DNA of 64,000 nucleotides from Macrostomum hystrix (taxonomy: Eukaryota; Platyhelminthes; Macrostomidae). The DNA lies in NCBI GenBank assembly GCA_950097015.1, contig CATNEN010000001.1, positions 26,751,001-26,815,000 on the forward strand. Direction: 5' to 3'. Both the position numbers and the translations under genes were made by a program. A model generated the notes under the pieces. That model saw nothing but the letters and a program-made list of their open reading frames with translations. It was not told the origin of the DNA and did no database searches. The stretch's first letter is position 1. Each line of letters begins with the position of its first letter. Positions 46,001 through 55,574 of the stretch are shown here, one piece after another.

Positions 46001-49000
46001 CACTTAAATTTTAATTGAAGAAATTATTTTCCAAAGGAAAAAAGAGTCAAGAAGTTAAAGAAAAACACGATCGCACAAATGTGATGTGAGCCGCGGCAGC
46101 CTAAAACAATTGGTGACGGATGGGAATTTTCTGATTCCGGTTGAAAATTGTGCGAAACGCTTTCATTGCTACTTAAAGTAGACGAAAGCTGCCATTTTCT
46201 GAACTCAAATTAAATGAAAATTTAGTCTCACATAATTGCTTCCATCCAAAATCCATGGTCTTCTGATTTGAAAATCAAAAATTGAAACAAAAACTGTGCA
46301 GTGGACGCGACAACAGCGATGAGGTAAAACTATGAAATAGTTTTTATTTAAGAAAGGAATAAAAGTGCACTCATGCCCGATATGGAAAGCTGTATATGCA
46401 ATATGCTCTAGAAGATTTAACAAAGGAAAGCCTTAATAAAAAAACTTCCTGAACCCTGCAAACTGTACTACTCACTCAGTAGCCTAACTCAGCTATTGCA
46501 AGCTAAATTATTTGAATCTAAAAAAATCTGACAATACGAGCGTATACTACAGAAAAATTGTTAGATAATGTACGATATAGTCTACATAATATTTATTAGT
46601 TTGGCAGTTTAAAGGCAAACAACATCGATGAAAATATTCTATAGATTTAATATAAAAAAACACAATATAAAACAGAGAAATATTCGAGAGAAACAACTGG
46701 ACAACCATGATCTTCCATGAGAGAAAAACTCAAAGGTACCTTTGCCCGTTTACTGGGCTTGCTTTTAGCAGAAGCAGCGGCGGCCCCTTCAACACTGTCG
46801 CCGCCTGGCTCCGGGGCCAGCTGCTCTTCGCTGTCGGCAGATTTCAAAGGTCGCTTCTAAGGTAGCATAATAAGCGTCATTGTGTATCGGTCATTGTCAA
46901 CAGGGAGGCAAAGGACCTCTAGAAATAGCACCCGGATGTGAAATCTAGGTAGATTTTAGCAAATTTTGCAATGCAGTTAACACTAGAACTGCCAAGGGGG
47001 GCCAACCTTTTATTGCGCATCTTCTGAAGCAAGAATCAAGTCGCCAGCTCTTCTGACCAGTCGAGATACTCAATGGTTCTGGCCGGCCGAAGGTCGGATT
47101 TTTTTCCATAAGAGCTAGTGTATTTCATACACCCTATACACAAATTAGCACTGCGCCTCAGTGCGGTCTTGCCAGGCCTTCAAAATTTACCAGCATGTCA
47201 CCTGAATGTGCCTGCATCATCTCCGTCTCCGGTGGTCACCTACCTTTATCTAGACGGACTGCTGGACCTTCAAGGGCTACAACAGGTGGAACTAGGCCAC
47301 TATGGACACCCAGACGCGAATTTCTCCAATTTCACAGATCAAGCCTAAATATTAGGCGCAGCTCAACCACAGGACACCATCGCCTAGTCTGTCAACCAAT
47401 CAGTCACCACCCAAGGCTGTTAGCATTCGGGCGCTGCCAAAAACATTCCCCCTTGGTATAAAAACGGGCGGCAAAACGGCTTGGTAGTCCTACTGTTAAC
47501 AGCTCAGTAAACAATGCAGTCTGTTTCTAGAGGTCCTTTATTAAATCAAAGAACAATTGAACAAATTGTCCCGGAGCATAACGAAAATAAAAGTTAACAT
47601 CAAACAAAAGGATTTTGTATTTTGGAAAGAAACAGATTCAGGGATTTAAACAATCTTTAGCCAAGCACCCAAGATAGGACAAATAAAGCAGTTGTGAGTC
47701 GTAGATAGGCAGAAAGAGAGCACTAAAATTAACTCACCTTCTCTTTATTGTTAAAGTTGGCGGTCAGGTTCATGAAGGTGAGATTGCAGTTGGCTGGATG
47801 ATTCCACAGCCGATTGTCGGGTGTCTGCGGTGAGAGATGGATAGGGGGCAATGATTGATCGCAATGGCCCAACGATGACAGCTCGTAGACAAGCGATGGA
47901 TAGAGCACGTGAAGATTCTCACCTTGTAGTGCAGCTCCTTGCCAGTCTTATTAACTAGCCAGTAGGTGCTGAATACCGTGAAGTTCTTTGTGGACTGCTT
48001 GTCCAGCAGGCGAATAGAAAGCAGCTGAAATTGGGGTTGTGTGAGGCAATGGATTGCTGGAATCGTTGAAGATGCAGCGCGTGCACATTGTGGATTGGAA
48101 CTGATATGCAGCGGGTGTACATTGTGGATTGGAACTGATAAGCAGCGGGTGTACATTGTGGATTGGAACTGATAAGCAGCGGATGTACATTGTGGAGTGG
48201 AACTGATAATCAGCGGGTGTACATTGTGGAGTGGAACTGAAAATCAGCGGGAGTACATTTTGGAGTGGGTCTGATAATCAGCGGGTGTACATTGTGGATT
48301 GGAACTGATAAGCAGCGGATGTACATTGTGAAGTGGAACTGATAAACAGTGGATGTACATTGCATAGTGGACTGGTTGGAACTGATAAGGATGGGTGTAC
48401 ATTGTATAGAGGACGGTTGGAACTGATAAGAAGCGAGTGCACATTGTGGAGAGGGTTGGGCTACTCACCATCTCGGGTTTATCGTAGACACCCATCGGGC
48501 TGTCGAAGGTGATGCCGTAGATTTGGTCGTCCGGCCTGTCGGCAGTTTTCGACAGGTGCAAAAGAGCGTGCCAATCACGATGCATGTAGTCATTTAGCTG
48601 GAATGGAGAGAATACACAGGACAGCAGGTGTGGGGATGTTTAAAAAAGGATATATAAAAAAATAAAATTAGCAGATTAGCAGAAACACTCAACTTACCAG
48701 AAGGTTAACATAAGGATTGTTGCCTATTGGAACATGGTAAAGATCAAGCAGGTCACCGCGCTCAATCGTTTTAGTGTCATCATCGCCCTGAAAGCATGAG
48801 GAAAAAACATTTATTCGCGTTGTATATAGAATTAGAATAGTGCTATCTCACACCTGACAGAACTCAACTGACAGAATCTCACAGCTGACAGAAACTCACA
48901 GCTGACAGAATCTCACAGCTGACAGAATCTCACAGCTGACAGAATCTCACAGCTGACAGAATCTCACAGCTGACAGAAACTCACAGCTGACAGAAACTCA

Positions 49001-52000
49001 CAGCTGACAGAACATCAACTGACAGAATCTCACAGCTGACAGAAACTCACAGCTGACAGAATCTCACAGCTGACACAATCTCACAGCTGACAGAATCTCA
49101 CAGCTGACAGAATCTCACAGCTGACAGAATCTCACAGCTGACAGAATCTCACAGCTGACAGAAACTCACAGCTGACAGAATCTCACAGCTGACAGAATCT
49201 CACAACTGACAGAATCTCAACTGTCAGAATCTCACAACTGACAGAATCTCAACTGACAGAATCTCACACCTGACAGAATCTCAACTGACAGAATCTCACA
49301 CCTGATAGAATCTCAACTGTCAGAATCTCACAACTGACAGAATCTCACACCTGACAGAATCTCAACTTTCAGAATCTCACAACTGACAGAATCTCAACTG
49401 TCAGAATCTCACAACTGACAGAATCTCAACTGTCAGAATCTCACAACTGACAGAATCTCAACTGACAGAATCGCACAACTGACAGAATCTCAACTGACAG
49501 AATCTCAACTGACAGAATCGCACAACTGACAGAATCTCGACTGACAGAATCTCACAGTTGACTTACAGGCAACCGACACTGCAAGTTCATAGGAAGCTGG
49601 TTGACAAGGCTGTAGCTGGGCACAATGGTTAGCAGGTAGTCGCGGGCAGTCTTGGTCTCGAGCTCGCTCTCGAGGTAGACGTACTTGACCCGCACAGACA
49701 CATTGACGGCGGTCACCAGGTCCGGATGGCCGGGAAGCGGGAACGTCAGCGAGTGCGCGGCCTCTACATACCAGTCGATAGGCTGGGCTGGCTGGTTGTT
49801 GCAGCTGAAGTACAGCTGGCCGCGAGCCTCGGCAGCCTGGCAGAGCGGCAAATGACAGGTGTTTCCCGTGTTCCCGGAGTTCGCAGATGAAGTTTCACTT
49901 TCGTTGACCGGCTGCAGCTCGGAGGACCAAGCCACTGAGCCGTCCGGAGCTCTGGTGCTGACGGATATTGGCAGGCTGGTCTCATTGCGCAGGCTGACAT
50001 TGGAGCGAATGTCCAGAGTCTTGCAGCCCAGGTAGCAGCGGGCCTGCGACACCAGCAGGATGGGGCAGCCAGACGGATCCGGGTAGCTCGGCAGCGGCAC
50101 GGTGAAGGCGCGTGTCTCGGAGCCGTGGAAGATAGCCTGGCGGGCCATTGACAGGCGGGGCAGTCGGTAGCCGATGCGGACAGGGTCGGCTTCGTACTCC
50201 TGCAGCTCTCTGACGGAGCTGCGGGCCACCATGTGGGAGCTCTCGTCCAGGCGGAGCTTGTCGCCTGGCTGAAGATGAATTTCGCCAGGCGGCGAAGTTG
50301 GCGCCTCCATGCCGGACAGGTTGCCGCTTTTGGCGTTGACGCTGCGGGCGCGGTCGGAAAACTGATCGGACAGGCAGACCAGCAGAGGCTCGCCGAGGCA
50401 GTTCTTGATGACGAAGGCGGCGTCCGCTTCTTTGCGCTGACGGGAGCCCAGGTTGTAGGCGTCGTTGAACTCCTGCGGACGGCCGCAGAGCGGGAGAATC
50501 GGGAGGTTCAGGTTGCTGGGAGCAGGCGACCAGAATTCGGGATTTGAGTTTTCGGGAAAAGGCCAAAAAAAGATTTTCAGGGTGTGGGAATATGAAGAAC
50601 TGGAGTTTCAGGGTGTGGGATTCTAAAGAACTGGAGTTTCGGGGTGTGGGATTCTAAAGAACTGGAGTTTCAGGGTGTGGGATTCTAAAGAACTGGAGTT
50701 TCGGGGTGTGGGATTCTAAAGAACTGGAGTTTCGGGGTGTGGGATTCCGAAGAACTGTAGTTTCAGGGTATGGGATTCTGAAGAACTGGAGTTTCGGGGT
50801 GTGGGATTCTGAAGAACTGTAGTTACAGGGTGTGGGATTTCGATAAATTCAGTTGCATGGCGTGTCGTAGCTAAAAATATTACATTTTAGGTTTTTTAAA
50901 CCAAATTATAGTTGGTATTTTTAACACGCTACTAAAAGTAGGACATTTAAAATCGTATTAATTAAAATGTCATCTCACCTGGCTGAGAGTGTTGAGCATA
51001 GTCAGGCTAGTGCGGGTCAGGGTGAATTCCAACGGATCCACTGAGGTCACTGACAGCACAGTCTTGGGCGTGATGACGGGCGCCTCCATGTCAGGATCAA
51101 CGAGGATAAAATCCTCATTCTGGATGAACTGGAGGATGAATATTGGGCAGATTCGGAGGTTAAATCACAAGAGAAATTAGCCAGTTTAGAGAACAAATCG
51201 GGTAATATCCAAGGCACTCCTATAATAGCAGCCAATTCTAAAAGGCAATCGATAATACACCTGGCGCATTCATAGCTAACAAGAAACTGGCAAAAACGCC
51301 GACCCGCGAGGCGCCAGCAGCGGTTAGAATGGAAGAATAATAGGGCCAGGCTTAGGGGGAAGAAGAAGAAAAGTAGAAAGTTCATTAAAGCAGACTAATG
51401 AAGCTGGCCTGCTTTTTTGGTGCAGTTTTTTAAGCGACTTTTCTTGGGGTAGTGGAAAGCAACAACCGGCAATTGGGAAATTGCTAAGAACAATTATTAG
51501 CAGACCCCAGAACAATGGGGAGGAGCTGAAGTAGCTGCTGCTGCTGCTGCCAAATTGTAGAAAATGGCGGTCCCAATTTTCTAAGAAACAGTTCAGACTG
51601 GCGATTCAGCAGGCAATACAGCGAAAATGATGAAGCTGGTGAATTTATAAATAATGAGAGCTCCGGGGGCGGGGGCGAAAGTGGCGTTGCCGGCCAGTCC
51701 TCAATTGGAGCTAATTTGAGCAAAATCGGCACCAAATTCCAACAAGCTGCGGCTTTTTTTACGCTGGCAGGGCAGGGGGCGATTTTATAACAAAAACTTT
51801 AACAAGTCACCTGACAAGAATCCCGTTAAATTCTATGTGCAGAAATAAGAGTAAGAAATTTCCACCCGAACACGAAAAACAAGAATGATTTTGAAGGTGC
51901 ACAGGCAGAAGAAAATTTAGTTAATTTTATTTTCAACACCGGGCAGTGCCATCTACTCGTATATATGACCAGTCGACTGACTATATTTACAGATACATTG

Positions 52001-54499
52001 ACTTCATCATAGTTGATAAACTCACTGAACTCAACTAAGGGATTATGAGCAGCTAGAATAGGAAAGAGTAAGGAAAAAACTGCTTTTAATTTGCTATATT
52101 CTAATCTCCACTTAATTTTTCACTTAAAAAATTACCTCAAAAATTAAAGTGAAATTTTAAATAATTTTCACTCCCTATCTAACTTGTCTCTTTATACCTC
52201 ACTCTCACCTTTCTCCCACCCCTCAACTCTCACCTTTCTCCCACCCCTCACTCTCACCTTTCTCCCACCCCTCAACTCTCACCTTTCTCCCACCCCTCAC
52301 TCTCACCTTTCTCCCACCCTCACTCTCACCTTTCTCCCACCCCTCACTCTCACCTTTCTCCCACCCCTCACTCTCACCTTTCTCCCACCCCTCACTCTCA
52401 CCTTTCTCCAACCCCTCACTCTCACCTTTCTCCAACCCCTCACTCTCACCTTTCTCCCACCCCTCAACTCTCACCTTTCTCCCACCCCTCACTCTCACCT
52501 TTCTCCCACCCTCACTCTCACCTTTCTCCCACCCCTCACTCTCACCTTTCTCCCACCCCTCACTCTCACCTTTCTCCCACCCCTCACTCTCACCTTTCTC
52601 CCACCCCTCAACTCTCACCTTTCTCCCACCCCTCACTCTCACCTTTCTCCCACCCTCACTCTCACCTTTCTCCCACCCCTCACTCTCACCTTTCTCCCAC
52701 CCCTCACTCTCACCTTTCTCCAACCCCTCACTCTCACCTTTCTCCAACCCCTCACTCTCACCTTTCTCCAACCCCTCACTCTCACCTTTCTCCCACCCCT
52801 CACTCTCACCTTTCTCCCACCCCTCACTCTCACCTTTCTCCCACCCTCACTCTCACCTTTCTCCGACCCCTCACTCTCACCTTTCTCCCACCCTCACTCT
52901 CACCTTTCTCCCACCCCTCACTCTCACCTTTCTCCAACCCCTCAACTCTCACCTTTCTCCAACCCCTCAATCTCACAATATCTCTTTCACTTACTCTTCT
53001 CCACTTTCCTCTCCCCCTCACTTTCACCTTCCCTCATACCCCTCACCTTTACCGCTCCTTAAAATGTCTCTCACTCCTTATCGATCCCGAGTAACAGAGT
53101 GACAGGATAAAGCTAAAATTGCAAGCCTTAATAGGAATGCAAATTAGCAATCAAAAGGCACACAAAGCCGCTGCAATTCTTGGCTAATGATTTCCGCCTC
53201 AGCCCGCAGTTCCAGGCTTTATCCCCACCGGGAAAACACGCAGACAAGCCGGCAAGTGTTTCATGGTAATTCGGTTACAAAATCGAGACAGCGTGGGCTC
53301 AAAGAAATGTTAACAAGATGAAAAGCAATGACAGATAATTGAGTTACAGAGCAAAGGCCGGTCTTTACCTGGAACACGAGCTGAAACGGCCTTGGCGGCT
53401 GCAGATCTACCGGTTCCAGGAATGGCTCCCAATAGTCGTGAGCCTCGTTATAGTAGGCCATCTCCGTGTCAATAGTGAGAGTAAGCTCGGACTGCCGGGT
53501 GGGATTTGCGAGTTGGATGTTAGAATGCAGGTAGAAATCTGGAGCTGAGAATACAGGTAGATAATGAGAGATAGAGACAAGAATTTAGGTAGATAATGAG
53601 AGCTAGAGATAAGAATACAGGTAGATAATGAGAGCTAGAGATAAGAATACAGGCAGATAATGAGAGCTTGAGATAAAAATACAGGTAGATAATGAGAGCT
53701 AGAGATAAGAATACAGGCAGATAATGAGAGCTAGAGATAAGAATACAGGTAGATAATGAAAGCTAGAGATAAGAATACAGACAGATAATGAGAGCTAGAG
53801 ATAAGAATACAGACAGATAATGAGAGCTTGAGATAAAAATACAGGTAGATAATGAGAGCTTGAGATAAGAATACAGGTAGATAATGAGAGCTAGAGATAA
53901 GAATACAGGCAGATAATGAGAGCTAGAGATAAGAATACAGGTAGATAATGAGAGCTAGAGATAAGAATACAGACAGATAATGAGAGCTAGAGATAAGAAT
54001 ACAGGTAGATAATGAGAGCTTGAGATAAAAATACAGGTAGATAATGAGAGCTAGAGATAAGAATACAGGTAGATAATGAGAGATAGATATGAGAATACAG
54101 GTAGATAGCAGAGGTAGAGATGAGAATACAGGTAGATAGCAGAGGTAGAGATGAGAATACAGGTAGATAGCAGAGGTAGAGATGAGAATACAGGTAGATA
54201 GCAGAGGTAGAGATGAGAATACAGGTAGATAGCAGAGGTAGAGATGAGAATACAGGTAGATAGCAGAGGTAGAGATGAGTAATAAGGTAGATAATGGCAG
54301 GTGAAGATGTGGCAGGAAAAAGATAAGCAGGTGTATAACAGTCAAGCAGAAATCTAGTTCACAGTTGAGCAGTGCTCACATTAGCTGACCAGTTAGTCAT
54401 GGTACCAGTGACCTTGCTCTCCAGAATGAGCATAGGCACAGTCTTCGGTCCAACTTCGATGTTGAAGATGAGTTTGATCTGCGACACTGTCACTTGCAT
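31093..54499 (-). CDS. VPS13: VPS13-type lipid-transfer protein, 3' 19 exons (partial gene)
   Basis: Exons, all minus strand: 54380-54499, 53369-53491, 50979-51128, 49567-50472, 48698-48787, 48469-48597, 47923-48024, 47738-47824, 46740-46856, 42535-42639, 42375-42461, 41287-41781, 40545-40934, 39636-39887, 38866-39369, 38320-38469, 37668-37980, 32276-32790, 31093-31182. All sites are GT-AG and phases agree (only the 37668/32790 junction is phase 1), giving about 1,574 residues to the stop. Landmarks: VGPKTVPMLILESKV, YYNEAHDYWEPFLEPV, the VPS13 adaptor-binding region (49.6-40.5 kb; YWLVNKTGKEL, TKIVTFIPF), the C-terminal DH-like/ATG2-C-like region (PPPKSVAVDQVPKAF; IDLIGNPLSV; DFFYEP; GPEEFVEGV), GVGKGLVGVVSRP, and a final PH-like domain (exon 32276-32790). 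VPS13 proteins form bridges that move bulk lipid at membrane contacts. It looks closest to the VPS13A/C group. The N-terminal part was not found and should lie beyond 64 kb. Confidence 0.93.
31250..32140. repeat. 30-31-bp minisatellite in the last VPS13 intron
   Basis: About 29 units around ggggtaatgaccgactcaaa / gacttgaacacagggg. Two subfamilies occur: 'ttgaacacagggg' at 31250-31470 and the more diverged 'tcaaagacaggga' to 32140. It fills most of the 1,093-bp intron between exons 32276-32790 and 31093-31182. Confidence 0.93.
32826..33805. repeat. 25-bp minisatellite, about 40 copies, VPS13 intron
   Basis: The unit includes ggattggctggatggattcg followed by tgtta; shorter units lack one 'ggctg' or 'gatg' step. 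It starts about 36 bp from the VPS13 acceptor at 32791, in the same intron that hosts the HPS4-like gene. 33806-34284 is AT-rich and holds nothing recognised. Confidence 0.95.
34285..36030 (-). CDS. HPS4-like protein (BLOC-3 subunit candidate), nested in a VPS13 intron
   Basis: Single open frame of 581 aa, shorter than human HPS4 (about 700). The N-terminal 140 residues resemble the HPS4 longin-type domain: LFVYRHS, then DAILLFHPPEISVDRQCLLAGQ (compare the HPS4 pattern YFYPS.....Q.LLCGQ), a hydrophobic strand set, and FFCGPLALAFG (compare FYNGPVSLAY). A later segment (YRCIVWHRNCGPDSLCVAALTV) may match a second longin-like part. In animals HPS4 pairs with HPS1 as BLOC-3, the exchange factor for Rab32/Rab38 in lysosome-related organelles. 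Family assignment comes from pattern similarity only. Coding GC is high. No intron was seen, so a retrocopy is possible. It lies on the same strand as VPS13, between exons 37668-37980 and 32276-32790. 36031-36430 (upstream flank) holds nothing recognised. Confidence 0.6.
   Translation of the reverse strand: MSAVFPPLLFVYRHSAVRSEADDLRDAILLFHPPEISVDRQCLLAGQLMGLTGFVRSSLLTQPVAFELDSLRLACVHCGDLTLCVGTPMPSFCLGLTSESAAIREAARRIQRALQFFCGPLALAFGSAPRHSPRLQDRLAWLTAQLMDLVCPACPPAVLQLASIHVTHASLRPQAQPEPRLRKRGFARVLLAADCLAERLIGCCNSSGLPVGGAAANFSQAPRRVVLGCAVFLAGRLLTSLNLPASLCLPLSIIANSPSNTNPPLLSTLLRVDLPNSSGDGQSRQFAFHAFVPADEDWPEFDSEAKLQDSIDCEMRCSNRCGRFVPRLSSLCSDFIVARQFSAAVALDQSLSPVRRYRCIVWHRNCGPDSLCVAALTVASACLACVHQTVDMLLTPKQLRPLTDALAAAGAAEASVNTSDFESIDLTPLAKPLLQHCPSLLLAASPAEVAARFPDDAASLSVAAGLAVELTAPAVGVVGSSDRASLSVRIDGRLCLSAARYAGLLNISDTVDLTMPDDAASGAPASAVSTSRIDELVDSASAPLAIQRRSGGGGGGFLQVPRRPRRTRSLIGGWRPSSRGF
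36431..37500. repeat. 24-bp minisatellite, about 44 copies, VPS13 intron
   Basis: The unit includes tagaatctacttctctaact followed by aacc, with c/t and tct/ttt variants. Block repeats are visible (36880-37010 against 37140-37230). Because 24 is divisible by 3, a 349-codon minus-strand frame (VDSRLVRE octapeptide) stays open; it lies inside an intron and is rejected as a gene. It fades into diverged units to about 37650, next to the donor at 37667. Confidence 0.96.
38075..38290. repeat. Pyrimidine-rich 22-bp repeat, short array, VPS13 intron
   Basis: About five to six good units of cttcatcccttcatctccct type near 38180-38285, with diverged leaders from 38075. It occupies most of the 339-bp intron between exons 38320-38469 and 37668-37980. 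Confidence 0.8.
38575..38850. repeat. About 20-bp minisatellite, VPS13 intron
   Basis: About 13 units of cccatgagattcctattct type. In gene sense each unit contains GGGTGAGAAT, a donor-like sequence. It fills most of the 396-bp intron between exons 38866-39369 and 38320-38469. Confidence 0.88.
39420..39605. repeat. Long-unit repeat, about 4 diverged copies, VPS13 intron
   Basis: Units share ggaggttggggttggtcaag and agaatgtacatt. It occupies most of the 266-bp intron between exons 39636-39887 and 38866-39369. Confidence 0.8.
39920..40500. repeat. 18-bp minisatellite, VPS13 intron
   Basis: The main unit is attcgctcattagaagga (variants atccgctcatcagaaag), about 22 copies at 40105-40500. To its left, longer related units (cccgaatcagcttgtaag, ctcattggacaccc) at 39920-40105 share the 'cgctcatt' core. 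It fills the 656-bp intron between exons 40545-40934 and 39636-39887. Confidence 0.93.
40942..41245. repeat. 14-bp minisatellite, VPS13 intron
   Basis: The unit is ggtgaggtaggcat (g/a variant aag), about 21 copies. The array begins about 7 bp from the acceptor AG at 40935, so repeat sequence supplies the end of the intron. Confidence 0.95.
41800..42310. repeat. About 25-bp minisatellite, VPS13 intron
   Basis: Units of tcttctaggggaggtggggt type followed by ggatg or ggctg, decaying to the right of 42040. In gene sense each good unit reads CACCTCCCCTAG|AAGA, an acceptor-like pattern. It fills the 593-bp intron between exons 42375-42461 and 41287-41781. Confidence 0.92.
43380..43885. repeat. 22-bp minisatellite, VPS13 4.1-kb intron
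   Basis: The unit is built from ctgacacaccgagttctcac with at; variant units (cgccgacttttcacgtctga) recur near 43523, 43632, 43705 and 43766, showing higher-order copying. First of three unrelated arrays in the intron between exons 46740-46856 and 42535-42639. Confidence 0.92.
44500..44850. repeat. 20-21-bp minisatellite, VPS13 4.1-kb intron
   Basis: The unit is ctctcctaccgctctgccct with optional extra c or g (tccctacc, tcgctacc). About 16 copies. 43886-44499 between arrays holds only AT-rich DNA and an unsupported open frame at 44188-44442. Confidence 0.92.
45140..45745. repeat. About 16-19-bp minisatellite, VPS13 4.1-kb intron
   Basis: Units of aatggaatctgacgaa type with expansions (gaagaa). 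Two longer blocks match each other (45250-45410 against 45530-45620), suggesting block duplication. 45746-46739 is AT-rich with nothing recognised. Confidence 0.9.
46981..47495. mobile_element. Non-autonomous piggyBac-like element (515 bp)
   Basis: Flanked by TTAA at 46977-46980 and 47496-47499. The left end begins CACTAGAACTGCCAAG and the right end, reversed, CAGTAGGACTACCAAG (13 of 16 matches). TTAA duplication and CAC/CAG-start inverted ends are typical of piggyBac superfamily elements. No transposase is encoded. It accounts for more than half of the 881-bp VPS13 intron between exons 47738-47824 and 46740-46856, which has no minisatellite. Confidence 0.75.
48065..48450. repeat. About 33-bp minisatellite, VPS13 intron
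   Basis: About ten units around gtgtacattgtggattggaa with ctgataagcagcg. It fills the 444-bp intron between exons 48469-48597 and 47923-48024. Confidence 0.92.
48845..49560. repeat. 17-bp minisatellite, about 42 copies, VPS13 intron
   Basis: The unit is gacagaatctcacagct, with gct replaced by aact/cct and shortened units (caactgacagaatct) to the right. The array begins directly after the donor hexamer at 49562-49566 (GTAAGT then CAACTGTGAG in gene sense) and runs nearly the whole 779-bp intron. Confidence 0.95.
50570..50845. repeat. 31-bp minisatellite, about 9 copies, VPS13 intron
   Basis: Units around gaactggagtttcggggtgt with gggattctaaa. In the 506-bp intron between exons 50979-51128 and 49567-50472. 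Confidence 0.92.
52185..52990. repeat. 22-bp minisatellite, about 36 copies, VPS13 intron
   Basis: The unit is ctctcacctttctcccaccc plus ct, with one-base variants (ccaacc, caactc). In gene sense every unit contains AAAG|GTGAGAG, close to a consensus donor. The whole block pattern repeats (52200-52450 against 52440-52620 and 52600-52800). The remaining intron DNA (51129-52184 and 52991-53368) has no recognised element. Confidence 0.95.
53545..54295. repeat. 32-bp then 30-bp minisatellite, VPS13 intron
   Basis: The main unit is built from gaatacaggtagataatgag with agctagagataa; the right part (54080-54290) uses a shorter related unit (gtagatagcagaggtagaga). It lies about 53 bp from the acceptor at 53492 and about 85 bp from the donor at 54379, filling the 888-bp intron. 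Confidence 0.94.
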
Positions 54500-54817
54500 C
54501 TGATAATGAAGATGGAAGATAAATAAAAAGATTAAAAAATTACTTCAAAAATGCACGCAGAATAAACAAAAAAACACAAAACGATAGCCTGTCAAGTATC
54601 AAAATGTTTGTTCTGTCGGTCAATAAAACAAACTCGGCTAACAGCAAACTGGAAGACGAGATGCTCATTGATTTATAACTGCATCAGGCAAGCACCACAT
54701 ATGCATAAATGAATGCTAGAAGTGGTGTGTTTGGTAACAAAACACCAGCCAAAGTCTGCATTCAAGAGAAAGTAGCCAAATCTCACCTCAATTCTCATTC
54801 AGTCACTCTTCAAGGTG

Positions 54818-54960
54818 TGTGAGTGAGTGTGTGTGTGTGTGAGTGTGTGTGTGTGTGTGAGTGTGTGAGTGTGTGTGTGTGTGAGTGAGTGTTTGTTCAG
54901 CTTTAATAGAAGAATAACAGAAATGCAGTCTGCATAGGTATGTGTGTGTGTGTGCGTGAG
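54818..54960 (+). repeat. (GT)n microsatellite tracts
   Basis: Two imperfect GT/GAGT runs at 54818-54892 and 54938-54960. A further pure GT run lies at 55134-55158. Confidence 0.95.
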
Positions 54961-55574
54961 TGCAGCTAAACACTGAATATTGATTGCGAACAAAACTGTT
55001 CAACTAAGTCGATGATGAACTCACAGACCATTGCTCAGAGGATGATGGACTAATGAAGCTGAGTAGAGCAGAATTGAACAGCAGAAACATCCTGGGTGTG
55101 ACCCTTTAATAAAAGTTTACAAGAAGAGGCCAGTGTGTGTGTGTGTGTGTGTGTGTGCTGTGAGCTGAAGTCAAACTGATTTCAAGTCTGATAATGAAGG
55201 CAGCAGCAGGACACAATGTCATTAGTCGCCAAGGCAAGCAATGGGCCCTGTGCGTTAGTGAGTCCAAGTTTTTTTCTCCATTCTCTATTTTTTTGTTACT
55301 TAATAACAAAGAAATCAATGTGAGATTTAGAAATTCTTCAACAAACAAGCTCTGGTCTGACTAATATTTCAATACAGTTTTCTTTATTCATATTGGATGC
55401 GTAAATATGTTTTAAAACTTTTCTTCATCAATAAAATTAATCGATTGATTGGGCTAAGACTGCGGGTGTTTCTTCTGTTTCAAGCTTAATGAGAAGGTCG
55501 AAGACTGTGCTGGGTGCCTGGCTTCTGACAGCAAGAACTGAACTCAAGGACTTGACTAACTTTACATGCATAGC

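Noticed and set aside
52184-53062. Serine/proline/leucine-rich 292-codon frame
   Set aside because: 22-bp array in a VPS13 intron on the opposite strand; no unique segment.
53492-53544. Longer 5' end for VPS13 exon 53369-53491 using the acceptor at 53545
   Set aside because: That acceptor would need phase 1, but the upstream donor is phase 0. The acceptor at 53492 is in phase and gives the exact family spacing between NWSA and YYNE.
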